Positions 41,309 to 51,303 of a stretch of DNA of 51,303 nt are shown here, one piece after another. The translations under genes and the position numbers were made by a program. The notes beneath the pieces are model-generated. The model saw only the letters and a program-made list of their open reading frames with translations, did no database searches and was not told the DNA's origin. Numbering within the stretch: the stretch's first letter is position 1; each line of letters opens with the position of its first letter. The stretch is from Gracilariopsis chorda (Eukaryota > Rhodophyta > Florideophyceae > Gracilariales > Gracilariaceae): contig NBIV01000363.1 in assembly GCA_003194525.1 (NCBI GenBank), positions 1-51,303 on the forward strand, given 5' to 3'.

Positions 41309-42121
41309 AGTACACATATCAGACGCAGGTCGCTGCACATTAAGACTCCGGCAAAGCTTAGAAGAGGAGGATAAAGTTGTATCCATTGTTAGGAGTCTCG
41401 TATGAGTCGTGGGAACACGACGACGGAACATGTGCTCTAATCGCCGCCTGACAATGCAGGAGAATTTTTGTGAACAATGCTCTGCTCGGGTGTCTTGATT
41501 GAGCTTGGCGCGGCGGGCGTCGCGAATGCAAGAAATAGATGGTTGTGGCGACAGTGGCACTTCTGCAAGCAGGTCATCCTCCGGTGCAAAAAGGCGGGGC
41601 AGCCTGGTAGTAAGCGAGCGTGCAAGATGTTCCGGGGTGACGGAATCGTGCGTGGCATCCTCCGAACGGTGCGGTGGCGGTTCCTCAGAAGCAGCAGCAG
41701 CACACAGAGCGGACATAGACTTAATTCAATTTGAAACGCGTTCTACGACGGCGCAAGCGGAGTCTAGAGCGGCGACTTTGGTCTCCGGGTCCGGAGTGGA
41801 TGAGTCTATGATGTTTAGTAGAGCGTTGGCGTGGGCGTAGGCGTCGGCGATGTTGGCGTCGAGAAGCGTTCCATCGGGGTCCAGATTGACGTTGGCGGAG
41901 GAGTAGTGTGCTCCGGGGGAGCGTTTATCGGAGATTGTGGCGGAGATTGAGGCGATTGGTGCGTTGGGTACGACGTGTAACCATCCAGATTACGCATCAA
42001 ACGTTCTAAACTTCCATGCAACACCTTCTTCTCCTGTTCACATGAAATATTTGTTAGCATGTACTTAACTTTCAGAATAGCCTCCAACGTAGCCTTGGTG
42101 CTGCGAGCATGGGCTTCAACC
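41270..42121 (-). pseudogene. Unknown host gene fragment, cut by element A3
   Basis: Coding-like sequence starts abruptly at the A3 LTR boundary (VEAHARSTKATLEAILK), continues LHGSLERLMRNLD, then in a second frame NLDPDGTLLDANIADAYAH, ALLNIIDSSTPDPETKV and LDSACAVVERVSN, and after an in-frame TGA near 41723 SMSALCAAAASEEPPPH. The first part contains a 36-nt candidate GT-AG intron (42034-42069). The frame change between the first two parts could be a 71-nt GT-AG intron or an indel. The 5' part of the gene should lie beyond A3, outside the window. I do not recognise the family; the product looks helical. The region left of about 41450 may not belong to it. Confidence 0.4.
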
Positions 42122-42928
42122 TGTGGTGCAATGCCCCAAAGGGGAAAAACACCGAAAGACGTCCGGGATCTTCCTCTCACGAGTTGAACCCAGTTGGGTA
42201 GAGCCCTCCCAGAGGTGTCACGGCGAAGCCGGTTTGTAAGACCAGGGACACCTGTCGCGACTCGCGCAGGGAGGTGAAGGCGAAGAATCGGTATCCGCGT
42301 GAGCGGGGTGTGATCCTCAGTAGAGGTATGTTTCCACGTAAGTGGGGGTGTGTGAGCGGATGCGCACACGAGGGCCGCGGATAGCGGGAGGGGCTACCCT
42401 AAAAAGGGGAAAGAGGAAGGACGAGTGGGTCGCGAGAGCGACGAGTAGATACGGCAATGCCGGTGGACAGGACTCCCTATACAGGGCGAAACACCAATAT
42501 GATTGGAACAATTAGTACTCCCAATGATGGGTCTCCTTTAGATGTGCAAGGGGGGTGAACTTCCGTACGCTACGGTGCTTCCCTCCAAGGAGGAGTTGAG
42601 AACACGCGGAGGCGGTAAAGCTCAGAGCCAATTCCCCAGGTTGGGGTCCCTTGTTGGGGAAGGTTTACTGGTGCGACGGCAGTGCGCCGTCGCACTAAGT
42701 ACTAGCTTCCCAGAAATGGGTGTGAAAATAATAAATAAAATTAACTAAAATACTCCACATTCCGTGGCAACATCCACTACTGTGGCCAACCGCCAATTGA
42801 CCCAAAACCGTGTCCCACGTGTCCATACCCACCATTGTGGGGCGTAGTTCATATACACACTACACAACCGATAATATCGGGAAAGCGTTCAAGTACCCAG
42901 AATCCCTCCCTGAGGGCGTTGCACTTCA
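42122..42928 (-). repeat. 3' LTR of A3, 807 bp
   Basis: Starts TGTGGTGCAATGCC and ends GGGCGTTGCACTTCA on the plus strand, so the element-sense LTR is TGAAGTGCAACGCCC...GGCATTGCACCACA with proper TG...CA ends. Equal in length to the A1 LTR. It lies just upstream of the antisense ORF, which would therefore be transcribed from within or across this LTR. Confidence 0.93.
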
Positions 42929-42930
42929 TA

Positions 42931-42944
42931 TCCCCCCCCTTAAG
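42931..42944 (-). other. Polypurine tract of A3
   Basis: Minus-strand CTTAAGGGGGGGGA, two bases from the LTR start, as needed to prime plus-strand DNA. It shares CTTAAGGGGGG with element B. Confidence 0.8.
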
Positions 42945-42985
42945 ACTGGAAAACGACCGCGGGCGCGGAGAATTCCCAGACGAAA

Positions 42986-44773
42986 ATGGGTGATAAAAGC
43001 GCGTGCTTTGTCTCCGGTTCTCGGGTAAATCCCTCTGCACCAGAGTCATCAAGCACACAAACGAAAACAACAGCCACCCTCCAAAAGGGACAAATGAACG
43101 ACGACAACCATATCAACAGCCACAGCCAACCGCCGAGACTTCTCGGGCGGTACACCACCGGTTTCCGGTCAGTTCCCCTGCCTCAGGGCGATCGAAATCC
43201 GGTACAACCGGGGAATATGGCTGCTGCAGCCGACCATCCCTTCGCACTACCACCTTCGGTGGTGTCCTCCGGAACCACTCCGGTGTCCAACTGGCCAACC
43301 TACAACACCCTGGTGGGGCTCAACCCGATGAATCGGAATCACGCGTCGCGCCTGCGCCTTGCCCCGTGGTTTCACCCGGTCGCTGTCCTCAATGAGGGGT
43401 TGGTCACCGCTTATGCGGATGGTTCAGACACCCTTCCGGGGGATCTGCCCAGAGCAGTCACCACATCGTGGGATTGGCGTCACCGGATTGCGATTCCGCG
43501 TCACCACCTCCGAAGAAACTCGGGCGAGACCGTCGCTGCGGCGCAGACCGCGCTGACGCGCATGGCGTACCAACGGCAGAGCCGGGCTCCGTTCGATGTA
43601 CCGGTCCCACCGGAGTTTGGCTTCGACATTAGCTACTTCCGCACTCGCGGGGAGATTAGGTACGGCGAGAACCTGTTCCGCCTCGAGACCCTCGCTTGGA
43701 GGAATTTCCCCGCAGCGCGGCAAGAGGCCCTTTGCTGGGAGCGACCGATTATTCGGGCGGAGTTCAGGTACCTTCCCCGGCAATACCGGTCCAACTTTCT
43801 CCAAAACTTCATCCGCTACGAGCGGCGTTGGCGATCCCGATTCGGGTACTTTATCCCGTATCAGAACGTGGAGATAGAGCGGATTGCGCCGCCTCACCGA
43901 CTAGGTCGGTATGTAGCACTCCCCGAGTGGTGGCGCTTCCATGAAGCCTGCCGGGGGTGCTACGTAGAACTTCCGCCGGTACTTACGTACCTCGGTTCGC
44001 TGCTCATGCAGGATCCCCGGTCGGGGTTGTGGTCCGTAGTGGTTACGGAGTGGGCGGCCCGCAATGCGGCTTATATCCTCAACGAGGCGTACGACCAGTA
44101 TCGTCTCTGGTTCCTTCAACCGCGCGTGCGGGCAGCGATCCGAAACCTGGATCTTCGCATCCCCCTTGGGGGCCAGGCCAACAATGAAGAGGCCCTCCAA
44201 TTACTTGGGTACATCGACAGCGTTAGCTGGAGTGAGGTCCCGCTGGAGCAAAGCGGTCGTCTGGATGGCGGCAGCGGTAACACCGGTGGCCCGCGACTGG
44301 GTAGAAACACCGCCCTTGCGGGTGATTTTATCTACTTCGACCCCTGGGAGTTCCGGGAAATTTCCTCCGAGGAGGCGCGCGAACTTCGCGATGCGCCCCG
44401 GCATGTGCCGGAAGACCACCCGGTGGGGTACGTCGATTCTGACGATTACTACCGCGCATACGGCGGGGATGACCCAATGGTCGATAAAGATCCGGAAGAG
44501 CCCGGGGAGATGGACGTAGAGGACACCGGCGCTAGCGCGGAAGCTTCCCCAGAGGGGGTACCTCCGGCCGAGCCCGCTGCTGACCCTTCGGCGGCGAGTG
44601 CCGGACCTTCTATCCCCAGCGGGGTAACGGCGAATGAAAACGAGATCATCGCGCGTTTTCTCCGGGGTGCCGGTCTTAGCGCTGCCGAGGTATCGGGGGA
44701 TGTCACCACCATGGCGGACGCGTTGGCCTACCGCCTTGCTGGGGGTTACGCCCCGGGCAACGGCGAAGAGTGA
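42986..44773 (+). CDS. Antisense gene (aORF) of A3, intact, function unknown
   Basis: A 595-codon ORF on the strand opposite gag-pol, starting 57 bp from the 3' LTR and converging on pol with 193 bp between stop codons. The N-terminal ~100 residues are polar. Residues ~100-400 form a Trp/Tyr/Arg-rich globular-looking region (RLRLAPWFHPV, SWDWRHRIAIPRH, RAEFRYLPRQYRSNFLQNFI, PPHRLGRYVALPEWWRFHEA, WAARNAAYILNEAYDQYRLWF). Residues ~445-545 are acidic and Pro/Ala/Glu-rich, and a short helical end (LSAAEVSGDVTTMADALAYRL) closes the protein. No signal peptide, zinc motif or enzyme motif is evident. A homologous decayed gene occupies the same place in element B. Antisense ORFs at this site are known in some plant Ty3/gypsy elements; I infer no function. 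Confidence 0.75.
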   Translation: MGDKSACFVSGSRVNPSAPESSSTQTKTTATLQKGQMNDDNHINSHSQPPRLLGRYTTGFRSVPLPQGDRNPVQPGNMAAAADHPFALPPSVVSSGTTPVSNWPTYNTLVGLNPMNRNHASRLRLAPWFHPVAVLNEGLVTAYADGSDTLPGDLPRAVTTSWDWRHRIAIPRHHLRRNSGETVAAAQTALTRMAYQRQSRAPFDVPVPPEFGFDISYFRTRGEIRYGENLFRLETLAWRNFPAARQEALCWERPIIRAEFRYLPRQYRSNFLQNFIRYERRWRSRFGYFIPYQNVEIERIAPPHRLGRYVALPEWWRFHEACRGCYVELPPVLTYLGSLLMQDPRSGLWSVVVTEWAARNAAYILNEAYDQYRLWFLQPRVRAAIRNLDLRIPLGGQANNEEALQLLGYIDSVSWSEVPLEQSGRLDGGSGNTGGPRLGRNTALAGDFIYFDPWEFREISSEEARELRDAPRHVPEDHPVGYVDSDDYYRAYGGDDPMVDKDPEEPGEMDVEDTGASAEASPEGVPPAEPAADPSAASAGPSIPSGVTANENEIIARFLRGAGLSAAEVSGDVTTMADALAYRLAGGYAPGNGEE

Positions 44774-44966
44774 GCTCCTTTTGTCCAGTTTTCCTGGTAT
44801 TCTTTCCCTGGCTATGCCAGTTAGTGTAGTGTAGTATCGTGAGGAGCTAGCTGCTCCCCTGAATAAACTTTCCCGTTTAGAACGGTGATTTCCAATTAGC
44901 ATTCCCCGTCTTAGACGGAATTTCCCTTGCTATCCTTTCTCATTGCCCTCCGCTCGCGCGGCAACG

Positions 44967-47900
44967 TTACCCAACTTGGGCATTAACCAGCGTGGCTGGG
45001 GCTGCAGTTCCCGTTTGACGGTGGTATCGCACGATCTGCGACCGTGGGAGGTGTTCAATTGGCTCCCACGTATCCCCACTGGGGTCGTACCCGTACCAGC
45101 GGACGCGGTATTGTAGAATACCATCCTGGTCCCAGGTGTGTCCGACAAGTCGGTCTACTACGAACTCTCGTTCGTAGACCTGCCGGCCGTGCCGGGTGGT
45201 GGTTGTACTCCCTTGCGAGGGTTGTCCGCGGTGCGGTATAATGTCCCTTAGCAGGGTGTTCGGCGATAACTCCGACGTTGCCGTGCGCTGTCCTAGTGGC
45301 CGCTGCTCATGCGGGAAAATATCCCTCAAGAGGGTATGTGGTGTCACGGTTTTCCCCGGCAAGTCATTCCCCATTGGGGTGTCGTTGTTCCCGTCTTCAC
45401 GGTAGGCCAGGCGAAACGCCAACCGGCGGGGGACTTGAACTCCGCATTCGCGGTTGAACTCACGAACCGCGAGTTTGCGGGAAGATGACCGCTCCTGCGG
45501 AATCGGCGTTTCCACGATCCCCTGGGGGGTCCCGTGCGGCACGGTGGTTGGATGGCAAACCGCCTCCCTGCCAGGCGCACGAGCGCTCTGCACCGTACGT
45601 TCCGGCGGCGCCGTGGTGTCCCCGGCTACTGGGGGGTTGCCTAAGGCTAACTCCGGTACACCGGTATTTTGGTCAAAATTCCCCTTTGGGGGGTGCCGGG
45701 CAGGTGCCGATGACACCCTTTTCAGGGGCCTGGCCGCTAAGTGCGGTGCACCGTCTCCATGAGGAGGAGCAGCGTCCGGTACGACCGGTTTCGAGCGTGC
45801 GATGGCGCGCGTTTTTCCCGAGTTCCTCGGTTCTTCGCCGCAGCGTTGCGGTAGTTGGCGCAAATTATTCCCCGGAACGGGGGCTTCGATTCCGTCTGCG
45901 ACGGGGAGCGTTTCCGAGCGCTGCGCGCCAGGGCCTGAAGCTTCGGATGCGGCTTGGCTACCCTTTTCCCCGATAGGGGTGTGGGTATTTCCCAGCGGCG
46001 CTGGTGTATCTGGGCGCCTCTTCTCCGCGGGGCGCGGGTCTGAGCGACCTGATTGAACCGCTCCCGCGGGGACTTCCGCCAATGGCGGCTTTGAGGCATC
46101 TCCCTGCTCAGGGGATTGAGGGCGATTGTCGCCGTACTCCCGTATCGGGGATCCTTCCCTGACAGGGGTGTGCGGTAGCTGCGTTTCAGCTTCCCGTGTA
46201 ACACGGTGTATTTGCCGCCTTTGCGGGACCTGTGCGTCTGGTTCCTGTTGCACAGCGCTGCCCGAGGACGGGGGATTAGTGTCGCGTGAGATACTCCGTG
46301 CTCCACGGTCAGTTGTCCGTATGGTACGGCGTGTTTCCCGTTGCGACGGCGATCTCATTCCTCGAAAACGAGTGTTCTCCTCCCCCTCCTGAGACGGAGC
46401 GGCGGGATAAGGGATAACATGCCCCGCCTGGCGGGTGTAGATTCGCGCCATAGGGGCGGGCACAGAGAGGCCCGAATTACCCGGCTGAGCCGGTGAGTCC
46501 GACAGGGTCGGTAGGTCTGAGAGTCCCCGGGAGGGGTGTGGTAGCACGGTAGGCCGTCTCACCACCGATGTATCGGATGCAGAGCCATATTCCAGCGTAG
46601 GGTCCAGCGTAGCTGGTGCAGCCTCAGTCGAGGGTGGCGGAGCTAGCACGATGCGATCGCGAGATAACCGCTCATGCGCGTCACCCATTTCCACAACCAC
46701 TGTGTCCGTCGTGACGGAGATAACCTTGAAAGGACCATCCGCCACAGGCGAGAGCTTATGGTGCTTCTCCTTTTCAGGGTTGTAGTACTCCTTGCGGACG
46801 AATACGAAGTCCCCGGAGTTGATCTGTTCCGGTTTGCCTCCTCGCAAGCGAGCATCGAAATTCCGTTTGTAGACGGCTTGGGCGTGGTCCATCGCCTCCC
46901 GCGCTGCGGGTACCAGCTTGGTCAGCCATGCTTTCCACTTCTGGCGGTAATCCTTCACAGAAGGGAACGCGTCCAACGTAGGTTGGGATTCCAACGCCAT
47001 TGGCGGGGGTGTCCGTGAAAGGACCAACTCGAAAGGGGATATTCCGGTAGTCCGGTGTACCTGCGTATTGTACGCAAAGGTCACGGCATCCGTGTAGATA
47101 TCCCAAGTCTTGGGGTGGTCAGCCGTGTAAGCACGGAGAGCTGCGAGCATTGTCCGGTTGAAACGCTCGACCTGCCCATTAGACTGGGGATGATACGTGG
47201 TCGTGAAGAGATTCTTCACGTCCAGTATCCGACAGACGTCCTGGAAAAATCGCGATGCGAACTGTTTCCCGTTGTCGGAAAGTAGCTCCAAAGGAGGTCC
47301 GTAGGCAAACACCCAATGCCGCACAAAGGCGTGAGCGACCGTGTAGGCGGTAATCCTCTTTAGAGGGACTGTCCGAACTAATTTCGAGAACCTGTCCGTA
47401 ATAACGAGTAGGAACTTGTTGCCTCTCCTGGTAGAGAGCAATGGTCCGAGAATGTCAATTGCGACAAACTCGAGCGGCGCCCTGGCGGGGAATAGCTTCA
47501 TCCGTTTGGAGTGCTTCCGGAGTTTGACCCGGTTCTTCGCGCATTGCGTGCAAAACCGCACCGTAGCGTAGCAATCAACCGCCATGGCGGGCCAGTAGAA
47601 ATCCCTGCGAAGGGTTAGATAAAGCTTCCTCCCACCGGAGTGTCCCCCGAGTTTCGGGTAATGCGAAAGGTGCAATATCCGCTTCTGTAGCGTGTGCGGT
47701 ACCACAACTTGTGGGGTAGCCTCGACGGTCCTCACGAGGTAACCAATGTCGTTCACCCCGAAGGGGAGGTTCTCTCCGCCGTTGAGGCGTGCACGTATCC
47801 TTGTACAGAAGGGGTCCCCGAATTGTTCTCGGATCATTTCCTCGGTCTCAACCGGTACATAATTTCCCGGTATGGGTTTCTCAGAATCGTCTCGCGATGC

Positions 47901-50555
47901 GAGTAGGTAGTCGAAGTCAGCATCTTCGTCCCAGTTTTCTGGCTCAGCCTCGACGGCACATTCCGGATCATCCGGGTCCATTGCCATGAAACATGGGACT
48001 TCATCATCCTCCGTTGGGAGTGCCTCCCCACTTGTGGGTAAACGCGACAGAGCGTCGGCTTGGGTGTTCTGCGCGCCCTTTTTATAAATGACTTGGAAGT
48101 CATATTCCGCGAGGCGGAGTCTCCAGCGCATGAGGCGTCCCGACGGGTCGGAGATATTCATTAACCACCTCAGTGAGGAATGATCCGTGTACACGGTGAA
48201 ATGGACTCCCATAAGGTAGGGGCGCAGAGTGGTCATCGCCCATACGACGGCGAGGCACTCTTTCTCCGATACGGAGTAGTTCCGCTCATGGACATTGAGC
48301 GAGCGCGACCAATAACCAATTGGGTGTCGTTCCCCCTCGGGGTGGTTTGAAAAAGAGCACACCCGACTTGGTAGTCGCTCGAGTCCGTATCTACGGAGTA
48401 TGGCAACCCAAGTTTTGGGAGATGTAGGATTGGTGCTGATGTGACAGCCTCCTTCAAGGAGTTAAAGGCTTCCGATTGCTCGGGCGTAAATGTTCCCAGT
48501 TTTGGGGGGTTCCCCTTTCGCAACAACGCGTTCAGGGGCGCTGCAGTATCCGAAAAGTTCGGGATAAACCGTCGATAGACGTTGACCAGCCCCAGAAAGG
48601 AGCGCAGTTCCGTTTGAGTACGGGGTTCTTTCGCCTCAACGAGGGATTTGACTCGAGCTTTCTCGATCGCTAACCGTCCAGGACGGATAATGTGACCCAG
48701 ATACTTCACAGTATCTGTGAAAAACTCGCATTTCCTCAACTTGAGGGTAATTCCCGCATCGCGGAGTACGGTCAGCACGTCTCGGACGTGAGTGAGATGG
48801 TCGTCCAACGAGTTGGAGAAGATGATAATATCATCAAGGTAGACCAGACAACTCCGCCATTTAAAGCGGTTGAGTAGAATATCTACTGCACGCTGAAAGG
48901 TGGCGGGGGCGTTGGTTAACCCAAATGGCATCCGCTTGAAGCGGTACGTTCCTGCATGGCAGGTGAATGCGGTTTTGTCGCGATCCTCCTGTCTGACAGG
49001 TACTTGCCAATATCCCCAATTGGCATCAAGGGCCGTGAACACGGTGGCGTCTCCAAGGGAGTCAATGCACTCGTCCATACGAGGGATGGGGTACGTGTCC
49101 CTAACAGTCACGGCATTGAGCCGGCGGTAGTCGACACAGAACCTCCAGGTTCCGTCAGCCTTTAAAGCCAGTACAACTGGGGATGCCCAGGGCGATTGAG
49201 CGGGCTCAATCACACCTGCGCGGAGCATCTTGTCCACCTGGGACTGCTCCTCTTCCCGAGCTTTCGGACCTGCCCTGTAAGGGGGTTGTGCAACCGGTCG
49301 CGCACCGGGGATTAAATCGATCCGGTGTTCCGTTGCATCAATCTCGCCAAGCGAGCCATCCCACATTGTGGTGAATTCCCGTAACATAGTACGGAGTTTG
49401 TTGCGGTGCGACTCTGGCACGTGGCTGAAGTCCAGCGCTTCAAGTGCTTTTTCCGGATCAATCCGGTCATTGCTCGATGGAGCATTGTCCTGTGGAACAG
49501 GTGTGGTTCGCAATTCCGAGTTACTCGGTATGTTCGACGCTGAAGTAGCGGTTTCCTCCCCCTCCTTAGACTTGACGTCTTCGGACGGCGGGGTGAACTC
49601 CTCAGAAGAGGTGGTAACTCCGAGTACATCGGCGGCTGTCATCTTCGTTGGCAGCATTCCCATAGGATGGGGGTTACACTCCCAATTACTTGGTGTTTGA
49701 CCAGATACTGGGGGTGTTTGCCAAGGTTGGCAACCAATATCCGGAAAGGAACATCCGGGGAAATGGAGACAATTCCATTAGCCAGCGCCAGCTGGGATTT
49801 CTCGTACAACGAGGCGAGGGGTTGTATAACCCGAAGACCGTGTTGACGGGAATTTACCTGTACCCAGACTTGGGACTCAGCCGGTATAGAAACCGAGGCA
49901 GCGACGCGGAGCTTGGTGGACTCGCGGGACGCGGGCGGTGGTTCCTGCGCAGCAGGGAGCGGAACTTGTTTCCGAGAGGACCGCTTTAGCGGGCGGCGAA
50001 CAATCGGAACCGACGATCCGTCGTCAAGTTCTACACGCCTGAGGCGGGGCCTGATTGCGTCGACAAATCTGTCGCAGTAATCACATCCCAGTATGACTGG
50101 TGCTGCCAGTGAACGGCAAACGATGAAGTCCAACTTCACCACAGATGTACCAAGTCTCACGACGAGGTCCACTGTGCCCACCGTTTTGTAACGGATTGTT
50201 GTTCGCATCCGAAATGTCGGGGACCGCGTCAGAGCGGATACGCGACCGCACAAGCGGGGGTAACAATGATTCCACGACAAAGTTGGGGCCTGCACCTGTA
50301 TCCAGGACGGGAGAAACCTCACCATAAACTGGGGTCAAGGCCAAGGTCGGCATAGACCTTATAATTGCGCTTGGCCAAGACCAAGACTCTACCGGGAATC
50401 CGGGGATTTTTACTCCGTATCCACGGGCGACGCAACACACCGAGGTGCGCAGAGTCCGCGTCAGCGGTGTCTTTCCTCGAGAGGACTTTCACCGGGGAGC
50501 GAGGCGAGGACGCCTCGGGCGCCAACAGCCTCGTTTTTGAGGACGCCTCTCCCAA
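44967..50555 (-). pseudogene. pol: pol of A3: PR, RT, RNase H, IN, long linker, chromodomain (frameshifted)
   Basis: ATG 50555 follows the gag stop by 17 bp. Fragments: 50555-50319, 50325-49639 (protease; the DTGAG motif lies at the frame break near 50310), 49663-48233 (reverse transcriptase with FCVDYRRLNAV and YLDD; RNase H TDSSDYQVG) and 48362-44967 (1131 codons). The last holds RNase H EKECLAVVW and QADALSRL, the integrase zinc domain (HYPKLGGHSGG, CTQCAK), a complete DDE set (FVAIDILGP, LSDNGKQFA, GQVERFNRTM), the GPF/Y-like module (DGPFKVISV), about 370 residues rich in Pro, Arg, Ser and Gln, and a chromodomain (FVVDRLVG...YRVRWYGYDPSGDTWEP) at about 45010-45190. One missing G near 48345 relative to A1 breaks the RNase H. 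Confidence 0.93.
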
Positions 50556-50571
50556 AGGGAGACTCCCTCAG

Positions 50572-51303
50572 TTAGTTTTCCGCCTTCGGCGGTGGGTTGG
50601 TTTCCTCGACAACGAGTGCTTCATCCCGTTGACGGGGGTTTCTATCCGCATAAGCGGGGGTTGCAACGGATGGTTGCGTGATCTCCCGAATCGGGGTGTA
50701 TGAAGCTTGCCGCGCACGCGGGGTCTGTGGTAGGGCGTGAGAAAAGTCCGTTTTAGCACGGAGGTAGGAAGCCGTCGGGACGGAACGTTTCTCCTCTGGA
50801 GTGAGGGCCTCATAATTTGCCACCACCTTGGCCATATCCTTCAGTGAACAAATACACTGAGGAGAGGTATGGCCATGGGCATAGCACAGGTGGCAAATGA
50901 GAGCCAGCACCGCGACACGCGGATTATTATTCCGAGTATCGAGAAGCGAACCGCAGGGCGGGTGTCAGTCCATCCAGGCCGTTGATAACGGGATTGACCG
51001 TTTGAAAACGGAGTCGTTGGGGTTGAACCCGACTGTTACCACCGTATAGAACGGGATCTTCTGTTCCCGTATCATGGGTCATCTCCGTCGTTGACGGTAA
51101 CTCACTGGTGGGTATCGACACACCATCCCCTGCGCTAAATGCACGGTATCAAATCCCTGTCCAGGGTTCCCATCCGCGGGTGAGCGGGAGAGAGGAAGCT
51201 TCGCTTTCCAGCAACAACGCCTTTGGCGGATTTAGACCGATTGTTCGGAGTTCTTGCACGAAGTGCATCCCCTTCCGCTCGAGCGTGTTGGACCAGCTCG
51301 AGG
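50572..51303 (-). pseudogene. gag: gag of A3, C-terminal part
   Basis: Continues past the right edge. The CCHC knuckle CHLCYAHGHTSPQC is encoded at about 50850-50895, followed by the same basic/Pro-rich tail and stop as in A1. Single-base losses near 50940 and 51015 relative to A1 shift the frame upstream of the knuckle, so this gag is also broken. Confidence 0.8.

Larger units (their letters stand above)
42122..51303 (-). mobile_element. Family-A Ty3/gypsy chromovirus copy A3 (5' end outside window)
   Basis: Reads right to left. Seen here: most of gag, all of pol with chromodomain, the antisense gene, polypurine tract and 3' LTR. The 5' LTR and gag N-terminus lie beyond the right edge. The CAACC flank at 42117-42121 would be one half of the target-site duplication. 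Pol carries at least three single-base frameshifts relative to A1, so this copy cannot make its own enzymes, but its antisense ORF is intact. Confidence 0.93.

Noticed and set aside
41815..42120. Pro/Thr-rich C-terminal tail (SPQSPPQSPINAPPEHTTPPP) as the real product of the gene next to A3
   Set aside because: It looks like the shifted shadow of a better protein-like frame (DPDGTLLDANIADAYAH); kept only as a note.
45044..46392. Several plus-strand ORFs opposite the pol linker and chromodomain of A3
   Set aside because: Overlapping, low-complexity shadows of the pol frame with no counterpart in element B.
1..51303. CRISPR arrays, rRNA, complete tRNA genes or tandem satellite arrays
   Set aside because: None seen on either strand; the repeats present are LTRs and hairpins.

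Overview
The window is eukaryotic nuclear DNA, about 80% of it mobile-element sequence, with a small island of decayed host-type genes between about 36.8 and 42.1 kb. The evidence for a eukaryote is Ty3/gypsy chromoviruses with chromodomains, PIF/Harbinger transposons with a Myb-like partner gene, a PIF1-type helicase fragment and one candidate spliceosomal intron. Host-type genes are otherwise intron-poor and base composition is balanced. An alga (perhaps a red alga) or another protist would fit, but the sequence alone does not settle it.

Layout. (1) 1-6994, minus strand: family-A chromovirus copy A1, with its 5' LTR at 6188-6994 and the rest running off the left edge. (2) 6995-7619: C-terminal end of a PIF1-like helicase cut by A1. 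(3) 7994-13989, minus: X1, a large decayed DNA transposon whose protein joins a transposase-like half to a PIN/XPG-like nuclease half. (4) 14207-16011: PIF/Harbinger element with two intact convergent ORFs. (5) 17285-22534, minus: X2, a diverged paralogue of X1. (6) 22577-34631: a nest. An old family-A solo LTR (A4) is split by a complete family-B chromovirus (22749-33996), whose 5' LTR is in turn split by another family-A solo LTR (A2, 22954-23779). Target-site duplications support the order. (7) 35405-36810: a second, different PIF transposase, running directly into a truncated peptidyl-tRNA hydrolase. (8) 37.4-42.1 kb: galactose-1-phosphate uridylyltransferase, RING protein, membrane spermidine-synthase-like methyltransferase and an unknown protein, all with disabling mutations. 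(9) 42122-51303, minus: family-A copy A3, with its 3' LTR inserted in the unknown gene and its 5' end beyond the right edge.

The two chromovirus families share an 18-nt primer-binding site, a CTTAAGGGGGG polypurine tract, gag-pol-chromodomain order and, most strikingly, an extra gene on the opposite strand between pol and the 3' LTR. In A3 this antisense gene is one intact 595-codon ORF although pol of the same copy is broken; in B it is decayed but recognisably homologous.

The leading candidates for new biology are this conserved antisense gene, the many small hairpins of family A whose stems are kept (with some compensatory changes) while loops vary, and the X1/X2 transposase-nuclease elements.
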